Shown in pieces: positions 7,757-16,605 of a stretch of DNA of 64,000 nt. How positions within the stretch are numbered: the stretch's first letter is position 1; each line of letters opens with the position of its first letter. The stretch is from Empedobacter brevis_A (GTDB lineage: Bacteria > Bacteroidota > Bacteroidia > Flavobacteriales > Weeksellaceae): the NCBI RefSeq assembly GCF_965118635.1, contig NZ_CBCPHV010000004.1, positions 248,001 through 312,000 of the forward strand, in the 5' to 3' direction. The notes beneath the pieces were generated by a model, which saw only the letters and a program-made list of their open reading frames with translations, had not been told where the DNA came from and did not search any database. Made by a program: the position numbers and the translations under genes.

Positions 7757-9220
7757 TTATTTTAAAAAGTCAATAGATACATTATTTTTCTTTAGAAACT
7801 GGTTGTCTTCAGCTAAATCATAAGCTGTTTCATCAAACTCTGTTTTAATATCTTTTTTAGCTCCAGCAGCAACTAAAGTTTTTAGGATTGCATCATCTTT
7901 TGCAATTAAAGCTGCTTTGTGTAAAGCTGTGTTTCCATCTTCATCTATAGCATTAATATTTACACCTAATTCAATTGCTTTTTTTACTAAATTAAGATTT
8001 CCTTTATCAACTGCTATATGTAATAATGTTGCGCCTTTGCTTTGTCTTGCTTTAAAATCAACTTTTGCATTTGTTAATAAAGCTTGTTTTTCTGCGAAAG
8101 CATTATCGTTTGGTCTGAATGAATTGAACCAATAATATGCTAAATTATTTCCTTCTTTGTCTACAATATTAGCTTTTGCACCTTTTTCTAATAATAAAGC
8201 TACAATTTCTGGTGATCCTGAAGCGACAGCTCTTGTTAAGGCAGATTCACCATTTTTATTTACAGTATTTATGTTATTAACTTTGGCTAATAATGTTTGA
8301 ATTAATTCTACATTTTTTCCGCCAGAAGCTATTATTAATGCTGTATTTCCTTCTTTATCTACAACTTTTGGATCAACTCCTTTTGATAAGATAAAGTTTA
8401 TTGTTTCTAAGTTTCCTCTACGAGCTAAAGTATGTAATAACGTTTGTCCGTTTGGATTTAAAGCTTTTGGATTTAATTTGTATTTAGAAATTAATTCTTG
8501 AAAAACTTCTACACCATTTTCTTTTGATCTAGAACCTTGTGTTGCAAAAAACAAAGCTTGATCTGTAGGTTTTACTCCTTTTGCAATTAGTTTATCGATG
8601 ATAGATAAGTTTCCTAATTTTGCAGCATAATCTGCTACAGTTCTACCATTAGCATCTTTTTCATTTAAAGATAAACCTTTTGAAATAAAATATTCTGCAA
8701 CTTTTAAATCATTATCATTTGCAATTGATAACATAATTAAGTTAGAACCATCTTCTCCTTTTACTTTAGGATTTGCTCCAGCTTTAATTAATGCATCATA
8801 AACTGCTATATTTTGATTTCCTGCACTTGCTGCATATGTAATTACATCATCGCCATGGCTATCTTTATAATTAACATCTGAACCTTTGGCAAGTAAATAA
8901 TTTACTAATTCTAAATTTCCTACTGAAGCAGCCCATTGAAGATAAATTCTTGAATGATGAGTTTTTTTATCAACTGAATTTCCTTCTTGTTCGATTAAAA
9001 ATTTAATAACATCAGTATCGGCATTATTTAAAGTAGCAATCACAACAGGATCAAAGAAACCACCGTTTTGAAAAGATGGACTATTTCCTTTAGAAATTTC
9101 AACTTTTACAGTTTCTATTGTAGGATTATTTTTCCAGAAAGCACCATCCATTAACGTATTGGTTTGTGCTTGAATAAATGAAGCAACAAGGATAGCAACA
9201 GAAATGAATATTTTTTTCAT
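7757..9220 (-). CDS. Exported ankyrin-repeat protein
   Basis: A 487-residue protein with a signal peptide (MKKIFISVAILVASFIQAQ) followed by about ten to twelve ankyrin repeats of about 33 residues from roughly residue 35 to the end, with repeat signatures such as DEDGNTALHKAALIAK and GATLLHIAVDKGNLNLVKKAIELG. No catalytic domain is visible. Ankyrin stacks bind other proteins, and exported ones in bacteria are often linked to redox or metal enzymes. It is the first gene of the ankyrin, DUF2271, PepSY reductase, apbE unit, so a scaffold or chaperone role for the flavin carrier or for its terminal acceptor is a reasonable inference. Confidence 0.88.
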   Translation of the reverse strand: MKKIFISVAILVASFIQAQTNTLMDGAFWKNNPTIETVKVEISKGNSPSFQNGGFFDPVVIATLNNADTDVIKFLIEQEGNSVDKKTHHSRIYLQWAASVGNLELVNYLLAKGSDVNYKDSHGDDVITYAASAGNQNIAVYDALIKAGANPKVKGEDGSNLIMLSIANDNDLKVAEYFISKGLSLNEKDANGRTVADYAAKLGNLSIIDKLIAKGVKPTDQALFFATQGSRSKENGVEVFQELISKYKLNPKALNPNGQTLLHTLARRGNLETINFILSKGVDPKVVDKEGNTALIIASGGKNVELIQTLLAKVNNINTVNKNGESALTRAVASGSPEIVALLLEKGAKANIVDKEGNNLAYYWFNSFRPNDNAFAEKQALLTNAKVDFKARQSKGATLLHIAVDKGNLNLVKKAIELGVNINAIDEDGNTALHKAALIAKDDAILKTLVAAGAKKDIKTEFDETAYDLAEDNQFLKKNNVSIDFLK

Positions 9221-9267
9221 ATTAGAATATTATACAATTATTATTTAGATTAATTTTAATTTAGTTT

Positions 9268-9275
9268 CAAAAGTA
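9268..9275 (-). promoter_or_regulatory. Predicted -7 box for the ankyrin-to-apbE unit
   Basis: On the minus strand it reads TACTTTTG (TAnnTTTG), 47 bases before the ankyrin ATG. The -33 side is AT-rich without a clear TTG. Confidence 0.4.
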
Positions 9276-9392
9276 TTATTTTAATTTATATTAATTCTAA
9301 TTAAATTGATTAATTTTAGCTAATTCTGTTAAACATCATTTTTTTATATGGATGATTAATTGAACTCTTTTTTTGAGTTTATAAATCTTCTA

Positions 9393-10004
9393 TTATTCTT
9401 CGCGCCTTGGATTGTTTTCTCTTGATTTGAGTATGTTTTCAACATCTTCTAATTGGAATCCTTTTGTTTTTAATAAAATTAAATAATGATACATTAAATC
9501 TGCGGCTTCGTTTAGAAACAAATCATCATTATTATCTTTGGCTTCTATCACTAATTCTACAGCTTCTTCACCAACTTTTTGAGCAACTTTATTGATTCCT
9601 CTTTTGTATAATTTATTGGTATAAGAATCAGGATCATTATCCAAATCAATTCTGTCGTTAATTGTTTGTTCTAATTCATATATAAAACCACGATTTGAAA
9701 TTTCTTGAAAACAAGTGATAGAACCTGTATGACAAGTTGGTCCAAATGGTTTAACTTTAATCAAAATTGAATCTTGATCACAATCAATAGAAATAGATTT
9801 TACTTCTAAAAAGTTTCCAGATTCTTCGCCTTTTGTCCATAATCTATTTTTAGAGCGAGAGAAGAAAGTTACTTTACCAATTTCTTGTGTTTTATAAAAT
9901 GCTTCTTCGTTCATATATCCTAACATTAGGACTTGATTGTTGAGGTAATTTTGAATAATAACTGGAACTAATCCATCATTATTTTTGTTAAAATCGATGT
10001 TCAT
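9393..10004 (-). CDS. hisIE: Bifunctional phosphoribosyl-AMP cyclohydrolase / phosphoribosyl-ATP pyrophosphatase
   Basis: A 203-residue fusion catalysing steps 2 and 3 of histidine synthesis. The HisI half (about 1-110) has the SRSKNRLWTKGEESGNF loop and the metal ligands in DCDQD and GPTCHTG with a later Cys. The HisE half (about 115-203) is helical with QKVGEEAVELVIEAK and NEAADLMYHYLILL. It is the last gene of the his operon and overlaps the hisF stop by 4 bases (ATGA). No strong terminator follows; only a 5-bp stem with a 7-base loop near 9363-9379 was found. Confidence 0.96.
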   Translation of the reverse strand: MNIDFNKNNDGLVPVIIQNYLNNQVLMLGYMNEEAFYKTQEIGKVTFFSRSKNRLWTKGEESGNFLEVKSISIDCDQDSILIKVKPFGPTCHTGSITCFQEISNRGFIYELEQTINDRIDLDNDPDSYTNKLYKRGINKVAQKVGEEAVELVIEAKDNNDDLFLNEAADLMYHYLILLKTKGFQLEDVENILKSRENNPRREE

Positions 10005-10753
10005 CGTATAGGAATGTTTTGTTCTTTTAAATAATTTTTGAGTGATGGAATTTGAATTTCTCCAAAGTGAAAAATACTTGCAGCCAATCCGCCACTTGCT
10101 TTTGTTTGTGTAAAAACTTGGTTGAAATGTTCTTTTGTTCCTGCTCCGCCCGAAGCTATTACAGGAATATTTACTGCATCTGCTACAGTTTTTGTAATGT
10201 CTATTCTAAATCCGGCTTTTGTTCCATCACCATCCATAGATGTTAATAGGATTTCTCCAGCTCCTAATTCTTCAACTTTTTTTACCCAATTTAAGGTTTT
10301 CCAATCGGTTTCTATTTTTCCTCCACTCACAAAAACTTTTTGTGTTCCATTTATATCACGTGTATCTATAGCAACTACGACACATTGCGAGCCAAAACGA
10401 GCAGCTAAATCAGCGATTAATTGTGGGTTTTTAACAGCAGAAGAATTTACAGCGATTTTATCAGCTCCAGCTTGAATTACTGCTGAAGCATCTTCCACTG
10501 AATTGATTCCGCCACCTACTGTAAATGGAATATTAATCGCAGAAGCAATTTTTTCCACCATTTTAGTCAAAGTTTTGCGTTTTTCAATTGTAGCAGTAAT
10601 ATCTAAAAAGACCAATTCGTCAGCACCTTCTTCTACATATTTTTTTGCTAATTCAACTGGATCTCCGGCATCGCGTAAACCAATGAAATTAATACCTTTT
10701 ACCGTTCTTCCATCCTTGATATCAAGACACGGAATGATTCTTTTCTTTAGCAT
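10001..10753 (-). CDS. hisF: Imidazole glycerol phosphate synthase, cyclase subunit
   Basis: A 250-residue (beta/alpha)8 protein. The catalytic aspartates are in CLDIKDGR near the N terminus and AIDTRD near residue 130; the phosphate-binding loops GGGI (about 82) and ASGGAG (about 200) are present. With HisH it converts PRFAR and glutamine-derived ammonia to imidazole glycerol phosphate and AICAR. It starts one base after the hisA stop. Confidence 0.97.
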   Translation of the reverse strand: MLKKRIIPCLDIKDGRTVKGINFIGLRDAGDPVELAKKYVEEGADELVFLDITATIEKRKTLTKMVEKIASAINIPFTVGGGINSVEDASAVIQAGADKIAVNSSAVKNPQLIADLAARFGSQCVVVAIDTRDINGTQKVFVSGGKIETDWKTLNWVKKVEELGAGEILLTSMDGDGTKAGFRIDITKTVADAVNIPVIASGGAGTKEHFNQVFTQTKASGGLAASIFHFGEIQIPSLKNYLKEQNIPIR

Positions 10754-10754
10754 T

Positions 10755-11468
10755 TTAATATAATTGCTTTAAATCTTTCAACTGAATTTTTCCTTCGTAA
10801 ATTGCTTTTCCAAGAATTGCTCCTTCGCAGCCTAATTCTTTTACTTGAATTAGATCATCAATGGAAGAAACTCCGCCAGAAGCAATTAATTTAACGTCAA
10901 CTGTTGCTAAAATTTCTTTGTACAATTCGTTTGATGTTCCTTGCAACATCCCATCTTTTGCAATATCTGTACAGATTACATAATTAATTCCTTTCGTTTT
11001 ATATTCTTGAATAAAATTAATCACATCTAATTCAGAAGTTTCTAACCAACCATGAGTAGCAATTTTTCTGTTTTTTGCATCGGCTCCTAAAATTATTTTT
11101 TCACTTCCGTAATGTGAAATCCATTCTTGAAATAAGGTTGGGTTTTGAACTGCAATACTTCCTCCTGTAATTTGATTCGCACCACATTCAAAAGCAATTC
11201 TAATATCGTCATTCGATTTAATTCCTCCTCCAAAATCAACTTTCAGATTAGTTTTTGATGCGATTAATTCTAAGGTTTTGTAATTGATGATTTGTTTCGA
11301 TTTTGCTCCATCTAAATCTACTAAGTGTAAATAGTCAATTCCATAATCTTCAAATTCTTTTGCGACTTCCAATGGATTTTCATTGTATATTTTTTTAGTA
11401 TCGTAATCGCCTTGTGATAATCGTACACATTTTCCTTCGATAATATCTATTGCTGGGATGATTCTCAT
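10755..11468 (-). CDS. hisA: Phosphoribosylformimino-AICAR isomerase
   Basis: A 237-residue (beta/alpha)8 isomerase homologous to HisF. It has the general acid/base aspartates in PAIDIIEGKCVR near residue 8 and in CTDIAKDGM near residue 128, and the phosphate-binding loops FGGGIKS and ASGGVSS. It opens the ribose of ProFAR to PRFAR. Its start overlaps the hisH stop by 4 bases, indicating translational coupling. Confidence 0.97.
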   Translation of the reverse strand: MRIIPAIDIIEGKCVRLSQGDYDTKKIYNENPLEVAKEFEDYGIDYLHLVDLDGAKSKQIINYKTLELIASKTNLKVDFGGGIKSNDDIRIAFECGANQITGGSIAVQNPTLFQEWISHYGSEKIILGADAKNRKIATHGWLETSELDVINFIQEYKTKGINYVICTDIAKDGMLQGTSNELYKEILATVDVKLIASGGVSSIDDLIQVKELGCEGAILGKAIYEGKIQLKDLKQLY

Positions 11469-12064
11469 AATGTTAAAAAGTTTTTTAAGATTTGCTCTCC
11501 AATTCCTGCCGATTTTTCTGGATGAAATTGTGTTGCATAAAAATTGTCTTTATTTAATGCTGCTGAATATTCCAAAATATAATTTGTCTTTGCAATCGTG
11601 AAATTGGATAATTCACAATAATAACTGTGAACATAATAGACATCAGAATTTTCATTAATATTATCAAATAGTTTTGCAGGGATATTATAGATGATATTTT
11701 GAAAATCATAAATCGTATTCCAGCCCATGTGAGGAACAATTTCTTTTGCAGGAAATAATTTTACTTGAATTGGAAAAATTCCTAAACAATTGGTGTTTCC
11801 TTCTTCTGAATATTGACACATTAATTGTTGACCTAAACAAATTCCTAAGGTTGGTTGTTTTAAGTTTTTAATGATTTTATCCAATCCTTTTTCTTTTAGA
11901 TATTTCATTGCAGAACTTGCTTCTCCAACTCCAGGGAAAATTACTTTTTCGGCATTTTGCAAGGTTTCAAAATCATCTGTAATTACAGCTTCATAACCCA
12001 AACGTGTTATCGCATTGTAAACTGATTTTACATTTCCTGCATTATATTTTACAATAGCTATCAT
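11465..12064 (-). CDS. hisH: Imidazole glycerol phosphate synthase, glutaminase subunit
   Basis: A 199-residue class I glutamine amidotransferase. The nucleophile elbow is GICLGQQ near residue 75, and the His-Glu pair is in TQFHPEKS near residue 180. It delivers ammonia to HisF. It overlaps hisB by one base on one side and hisA by 4 on the other. Confidence 0.97.
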   Translation of the reverse strand: MIAIVKYNAGNVKSVYNAITRLGYEAVITDDFETLQNAEKVIFPGVGEASSAMKYLKEKGLDKIIKNLKQPTLGICLGQQLMCQYSEEGNTNCLGIFPIQVKLFPAKEIVPHMGWNTIYDFQNIIYNIPAKLFDNINENSDVYYVHSYYCELSNFTIAKTNYILEYSAALNKDNFYATQFHPEKSAGIGEQILKNFLTL

Positions 12065-13197
12065 TATAACATTCCTTTTGTTGAAGGTAAAATCATTTTT
12101 TCTGGATCACGTTTTACTGCGACTTTAATTGCTTTAGAAAAAGCCTTGAAAATTGCTTCTATTTTGTGATGTTCATTTATCCCTTCTGCTTTAATATTTA
12201 AGTTTGCTTTTGCTCCATCTGTAAAGGATTTAAAGAAGTGATAAAACATTTCTGTTGGCATTTGTCCAATCATTTCTCGTTTGAAATCCGCTTCCCAAAC
12301 AATCCAATTTCTTCCTCCAAAATCAATTGCAACTTGTGCTAAACAATCGTCCATAGGCAATGTAAATCCATAACGTTCTATGCCTAATTTATTTCCCAAA
12401 GCTTGAGAAAAAACTTCGCCAAGCGCAATTGCAGTATCTTCAATCGTGTGGTGTTCGTCAACTTTTAAATCTCCATCAACTTTAATCACTAAATCCATTT
12501 GTCCATGACGAGCAATTTGATCTAACATATGATCGAAGAAAGGAATTCCTGTCGAAATATCCGATTTTCCTGTTCCATCAAGATTTAAGTCAATTTTTAT
12601 TTTTGTTTCGTTTGTGTTACGAATAATAGAAGCTGTACGATTTTTTAATTTTAAAAATTCATAAATTTCTTTCCAAGAAGTGGTTTTTAAAGCAATAGAA
12701 TCTTTCAAACCATTATTATCTTTTATTTCTTCGGCTCCTAAAGTTTCATCGTTAGCAATAAAAATTCCTTTGCTTCCTAAATTTTGAGCTAACTTAATAT
12801 CTGTTAAACGATCTCCAATAACGAATGAATTTGCTAAATCATATTCCGGATTATTGATGTATTTTGTTAATAAGGCTGTTCCAGGTTTGCGTGTGGGAGC
12901 ATTTTCGTAAGCAAAGGTTTTATCGATGTATATATCTTCGAATTTAACCTTTTCATTTTCGAAAGCTTTGACTACGAAATTCTGAATTGGCCAAAATAAT
13001 TCTTCTGGATTAGCAGGCGTTCCCAAACCATCTTGATTTGTAACCATTACTAATTCGTAATCTAATTCTTTTGCAATTTTACCTAAATAAAAAAACACTT
13101 CTGGATAGAATTCCAATTTAGAAAAACTGTCAACTTGGTAATCAGCTGGTTCCAAAATAAGTGTTCCATCTCTATCTATAAAAAGTACGCGTTTCAA
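12064..13197 (-). CDS. hisB: Bifunctional histidinol-phosphatase / imidazoleglycerol-phosphate dehydratase
   Basis: A 377-residue fusion. The N-terminal 165 or so residues are a HAD phosphatase (DRDGTL nucleophile motif, VTNQDGLG, FVIGDRLTDIKLA). The rest is the dehydratase with its manganese-binding motifs FFDHMLDQIARHG and DEHHTIEDTAIALGE, and later GINEHHKIEAIFKA. It performs the dehydration and phosphatase steps (steps 6 and 8). Two bases separate it from the hisC stop. Confidence 0.97.
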   Translation of the reverse strand: MKRVLFIDRDGTLILEPADYQVDSFSKLEFYPEVFFYLGKIAKELDYELVMVTNQDGLGTPANPEELFWPIQNFVVKAFENEKVKFEDIYIDKTFAYENAPTRKPGTALLTKYINNPEYDLANSFVIGDRLTDIKLAQNLGSKGIFIANDETLGAEEIKDNNGLKDSIALKTTSWKEIYEFLKLKNRTASIIRNTNETKIKIDLNLDGTGKSDISTGIPFFDHMLDQIARHGQMDLVIKVDGDLKVDEHHTIEDTAIALGEVFSQALGNKLGIERYGFTLPMDDCLAQVAIDFGGRNWIVWEADFKREMIGQMPTEMFYHFFKSFTDGAKANLNIKAEGINEHHKIEAIFKAFSKAIKVAVKRDPEKMILPSTKGML

Positions 13198-13199
13198 AG

Positions 13200-14246
13200 T
13201 TATATTGTTTTAAATGTTTGTATTAATTTTTGATTTTCAAGTTCTGTTCCAATCGTGATTCGTAAACAATTTTCACATAAATCATCGTTGTTTCTGTTGC
13301 GGATTATAATTCCTTTTTCAACGAGCTGATCATAACGTTTTTTAGCATCATCTACTTTTATTAAAATAAAATTTGCATCGCTTGGATAGATTTTTTCAAT
13401 GAATGAAATTTCATTTAAAGCATTTTTTAAAATTTCTTTTTGTTGAATAATTTGATTCGTTGCTTCAATAATTTTCTCATATTGACTTAAAATTTCAATT
13501 GCTTTTAATTGTGTTAATTGATTGATATTATAAGGAGGTTTTATTTTATTTAAAACTGTAACTATTTCCTTCGAAGCATATAAAATCCCTAAACGAATTC
13601 CCGCTAAACCAAAAGCTTTCGAAAGAGTTTGAATAACAATTACATTCGGAAAATTTTTTATTTCTTCAATCCAAGAAGGTTCAGAAGCAAAATCAATGTA
13701 AGCTTCATCGATAATTACTAAACCATCGAAACGATTGATAATTTCTAGAATAGTTTTTCTCTTTATGATTTCTCCTGTGGGATTATTAGGAGAACATAAA
13801 AAAATTATTTTTGTATTGTGATCTACTTTCGAAAAAATGTCATCTATTTTTGGTTGAAAATTAGCTTCGTTTAATAAAGATTTTCGATATTCAACAGCGT
13901 TTAAATTTGCTAAAACATGATACATTCCATAAGAAGGAGAAATCGCAATAACATTATCTTGATTTGGTTCGCAAAAAGCACGAAAAATTAAATCCAACAC
14001 TTCATCGCTTCCATTTCCTAATAAAATCTGTTCTGTAGGAAAATTTTTGAGCTTGCTTAAAATTGATTTTACATTACGTTGCAAAGGATCTGGATAACGA
14101 TTTAATCCATTGTTGAATGGATTTTCATTTGCATCTAAGAAAACGAAATCATCATTTATTTTTTGAAATTCGTCTCGCGCTGATGTATAAGCTTTCATCG
14201 CTTTTATAGTAGGACGAATTAGTTTGTTTAAATTAAAATTTTTCAT
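13200..14246 (-). CDS. hisC: Histidinol-phosphate aminotransferase
   Basis: A 348-residue PLP-dependent fold type I aminotransferase. The NENPF segment binds the carboxylate, SPNNPTG is the family signature near residue 153, IIDEAYIDF contains the PLP-contacting Asp, and TLSKAFGLAGIRLG has the Schiff-base Lys near residue 210. It transfers an amino group from glutamate to imidazole acetol phosphate. It overlaps hisD by 4 bases. Confidence 0.97.
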   Translation of the reverse strand: MKNFNLNKLIRPTIKAMKAYTSARDEFQKINDDFVFLDANENPFNNGLNRYPDPLQRNVKSILSKLKNFPTEQILLGNGSDEVLDLIFRAFCEPNQDNVIAISPSYGMYHVLANLNAVEYRKSLLNEANFQPKIDDIFSKVDHNTKIIFLCSPNNPTGEIIKRKTILEIINRFDGLVIIDEAYIDFASEPSWIEEIKNFPNVIVIQTLSKAFGLAGIRLGILYASKEIVTVLNKIKPPYNINQLTQLKAIEILSQYEKIIEATNQIIQQKEILKNALNEISFIEKIYPSDANFILIKVDDAKKRYDQLVEKGIIIRNRNNDDLCENCLRITIGTELENQKLIQTFKTI

Positions 14247-15529
14247 TTTTTTAAATCGTTTAAGCGTAAAGTAACAGCATTTTTGTGTGCAAATAATTTT
14301 TCAGCTTCAGCCATTAATTCTATTGCAGGACCAATATTCTGAATACCTTCTGCGGATAATTTTTGGAATGTAATTTTTTTAATAAAACTATCTAAAGAAA
14401 CGCCAGAATAGTTCTTTGCATAACCATTCGTAGGTAAAGTATGATTAGTTCCAGAAGCATAATCTCCAGCCGATTCACACGAATAATTTCCTAAAAAAAC
14501 AGAACCAGCATTTCTAATTTGTTTAATATAATTTTCAGCAGTTTCGCAAGCGAAAATTAAGTGTTCTGGCGCATAAATATTAGAGAAAGAAATACATTCT
14601 TCTAAAGAATTCAAAACAATTCCTTTTGAGTTTTCCAATGCTTTAGCAGCGAATTCTTTTCTTGGTAAAACTTCTAATTGTGTATTAATTTCAACAATAG
14701 TTTTATTTAATATTTGTTCGTTTGTTGTTAATAAGATTACTTGTGAATCAATTCCATGTTCAGCTTGCGATAATAAATCGGCTGCTACATATTTCGGAAT
14801 TGATGTTTCGTCTGCAATAACTAAAACTTCGCTTGGTCCAGCAGGCATATCAATTGCGATTCCAAAATTTTGAGCGACTTGTTTAGCAGCTGTTACATAT
14901 TGGTTTCCTGGACCAAAAATTTTATCTACTTTCTGAATTGTTTCTGTTCCAAAAGTTAATGCTCCGATTGCTTGTATTCCACCAATTTTGTAAATTTTTT
15001 CAATACCAATTAAGTCAGCTGTATATAAAATTGTAGGATCAATTTTACCTTTTTTATTTGGCGGCGTACATAAAATAATGTTGTTGCAATTAGCCAATTT
15101 AGCTGGAATTCCTAGCATCAAAGTTGTTGAGAATAACGGAGCTGTTCCTCCTGGAATGTAAATTCCTACATTTTCTATTCCGCGCGATTCTCTCCAACAA
15201 TTTACACCTTTTGTTGTTTCAATAACTTTGATTTCTTCACGCTGCGAAATATGGAATTTTTCTATGTTAGAAGCTGCTAATTGAATTGCTTTTTTTAAAT
15301 CTTCTGAAATTAAAGTTTTTGCTTCTTCAATTTCTTCAACAGAAACTTCTAAAGAAGTCAATCGAACTTGATCGAATTGTTCTGTAAAATCAATTAATGC
15401 TTCATCTTTTTTAGATTGAATTTTATCGAAAATAGCTAAAACAATTTTCTGTAAATCTTGGCTTTTTTTTGTTGGTCGAGATGTTAAAGTTGACCAATCT
15501 GAAAGTTGAGGTTTGATAAATGTTTTCAT
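14243..15529 (-). CDS. hisD: Histidinol dehydrogenase
   Basis: A 428-residue protein starting MKTFIKPQLSD at 15529. The open frame extends 27 codons further upstream into the end of hisG, but that extension lacks family similarity and the ATG used here lies two bases after the hisG stop. Motifs seen are GIYIPGGTAPLFSTTLML, GPGNQYVTAAK, MPAGPSEVLVIAD, LLSQAEHG and APEHL, with zinc-binding His and Asp residues later (SAGDYASGTNHTLPTNG). It oxidises histidinol twice to histidine with NAD. Confidence 0.97.
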   Translation of the reverse strand: MKTFIKPQLSDWSTLTSRPTKKSQDLQKIVLAIFDKIQSKKDEALIDFTEQFDQVRLTSLEVSVEEIEEAKTLISEDLKKAIQLAASNIEKFHISQREEIKVIETTKGVNCWRESRGIENVGIYIPGGTAPLFSTTLMLGIPAKLANCNNIILCTPPNKKGKIDPTILYTADLIGIEKIYKIGGIQAIGALTFGTETIQKVDKIFGPGNQYVTAAKQVAQNFGIAIDMPAGPSEVLVIADETSIPKYVAADLLSQAEHGIDSQVILLTTNEQILNKTIVEINTQLEVLPRKEFAAKALENSKGIVLNSLEECISFSNIYAPEHLIFACETAENYIKQIRNAGSVFLGNYSCESAGDYASGTNHTLPTNGYAKNYSGVSLDSFIKKITFQKLSAEGIQNIGPAIELMAEAEKLFAHKNAVTLRLNDLKK

Positions 15530-15531
15530 CT

Positions 15532-16389
15532 TTATAAAATCATTTTTTCGATTTCTAATACTAAAATTCCTTCTGCGCCCATTGCTTTTAGTTGCTCTAT
15601 AATATCCCAAAAAGTATCTTCTTTAATTACAGTGTGGATTGAGGACCAACCTTTTTCGGCAAGTGGTAAAATTGTTGGAGATTTCATTCCAGGTAATAAA
15701 GCGATGATTTCATCTAACTTTTCGTTAGGCGCATTTAATAAAATATATTTATTTTCTGAAGATTGTTTTACGGCTTCTATACGAAACAATAATCGATTTA
15801 AAATGGTTTGTTTTTCTTTTATCAAATTCTGATTAGCAATTAAAACAGCTTGAGATTCAATCACAGTTTCTACTTGTTTCAATCCGTTTGTAAGAAGCGT
15901 AGAACCTGTAGATACAATATCAAAAATTGCGTTCGAAAGACCAATGCTTGGAGCGATTTCAACACTTCCGCCAATTTCTTCAATTTTGACATTAATTCCT
16001 TTTTTTTCGAAATAATTACGAAGTATTTTTGGATAAGAAGTTGCGATTTTTTTGTTTTGAAAATAACTTAAATCGGTATAAAGTTCATCTTTCGGAATCG
16101 CTAAACACATTTTACAAGCAGCAAATCCTAATTGACGAATTTGAGTAATTTTTTTGTCTTTTTCCCAAACTTCATTTTCTCCTAAAATCCCAATATCAGC
16201 TACGCCTTGTTCCACATATTGTGGAATATCATCGTCACGTAAGAATAAAATTTCAATTGGAAAATTTGCAGCTTCAGTTCTTAATTTTCGATTGCTTGTT
16301 GAAATTTTAATTCCACAATCTTTTAATAATTCGAGTGATTTTTCACTTAATCGACCACTTTTTTGAATGGCTATTTTTAATTTACTCAT
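15532..16389 (-). CDS. hisG: ATP phosphoribosyltransferase, long form
   Basis: A 285-residue enzyme of the first committed step (ATP plus PRPP). The start MSKLKIAIQKSGRL at 16389 is preferred over an upstream ATG that adds 14 residues without family similarity. Residues 1 to about 210 are catalytic (PRPP loop in IVSTGSTLLTNGLK) and the C-terminal 75 residues form the ACT-like HisG_C regulatory domain (PGMKSPTILPLAEKGWSSIHTVI), so feedback inhibition by histidine is expected and no HisZ is needed. It is the first structural gene of the operon, directly downstream of the attenuator. Confidence 0.97.
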   Translation of the reverse strand: MSKLKIAIQKSGRLSEKSLELLKDCGIKISTSNRKLRTEAANFPIEILFLRDDDIPQYVEQGVADIGILGENEVWEKDKKITQIRQLGFAACKMCLAIPKDELYTDLSYFQNKKIATSYPKILRNYFEKKGINVKIEEIGGSVEIAPSIGLSNAIFDIVSTGSTLLTNGLKQVETVIESQAVLIANQNLIKEKQTILNRLLFRIEAVKQSSENKYILLNAPNEKLDEIIALLPGMKSPTILPLAEKGWSSIHTVIKEDTFWDIIEQLKAMGAEGILVLEIEKMIL

Positions 16390-16459
16390 TTTTAATGTTT
16401 TATTTTTTAAAAAAGTTTGAGTAAATAACAAAAAGAGAATTGATTTTGAGAAGAAACAA

Positions 16460-16490
16460 AAATCCCGTTTGATTTACTCAAACGGGATTT
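16460..16490 (-). terminator. his attenuator terminator
   Basis: A perfect 13-bp GC-containing stem (16460-16472 with 16478-16490) with a 5-base loop; on the minus strand it is followed by a T-rich run (TTGTTTCTTCTC). It lies 29 bases after the hisL stop and 70 before hisG. Bases 16476-16484 in its leading arm and loop can instead pair with hisL bases 16529-16537 (9 bp with one G-U), giving the antiterminator. Bases 16472-16483 also have a perfect 12-base complement at 16415-16426, downstream in the transcript. Confidence 0.9.
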
Positions 16491-16519
16491 AGATATTTTG
16501 ATAAAATAATTACATATCA

Positions 16520-16579
16520 CTATCTGCTCGCTTGAGTGCAAGTATGATGGTGATGATGATGTAATTGATTTGTATACAT
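16520..16579 (-). CDS. hisL: his operon leader peptide
   Basis: A 19-codon open frame reading MYTNQLHHHHHHTCTQASR with six successive histidine codons (CAT CAT CAT CAC CAT CAT), ending in TAG. It starts 18 bases after the predicted -7 box and ends 29 bases before the terminator hairpin. In classical attenuation, scarcity of charged tRNA-His stalls the ribosome on the His run and frees the following Thr-Gln codons to form the antiterminator, so the his genes are transcribed. The run of six His in a genome of this size, in this position, is strong evidence; expression has not been shown. Confidence 0.93.
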   Translation of the reverse strand: MYTNQLHHHHHHTCTQASR

Positions 16580-16597
16580 TTTTATTTCTTGTTGAAA

Positions 16598-16605
16598 CAA
16601 ATGTA
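16598..16605 (-). promoter_or_regulatory. Predicted his operon promoter (-7 box)
   Basis: On the minus strand it reads TACATTTG (TAnnTTTG), placing transcription start about 10 bases before the hisL ATG. The -33 position carries TTA rather than TTG. The rest of the gap to hflX (16606-16890) is AT-rich, with no gene or strong hairpin seen. Confidence 0.6.

Noticed and set aside
9363..9379. Terminator after hisIE
   Set aside because: Only a 5-bp stem with a 7-base A/T loop and no T run in the right direction.
15530..15610. Longer hisD start
   Set aside because: The 27 extra codons overlap hisG, lack family similarity and the ATG at 15529 is spaced correctly behind the hisG stop.
16390..16431. 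Longer hisG start
   Set aside because: The 14 extra residues are not part of the family; the segment lies in the attenuator leader.
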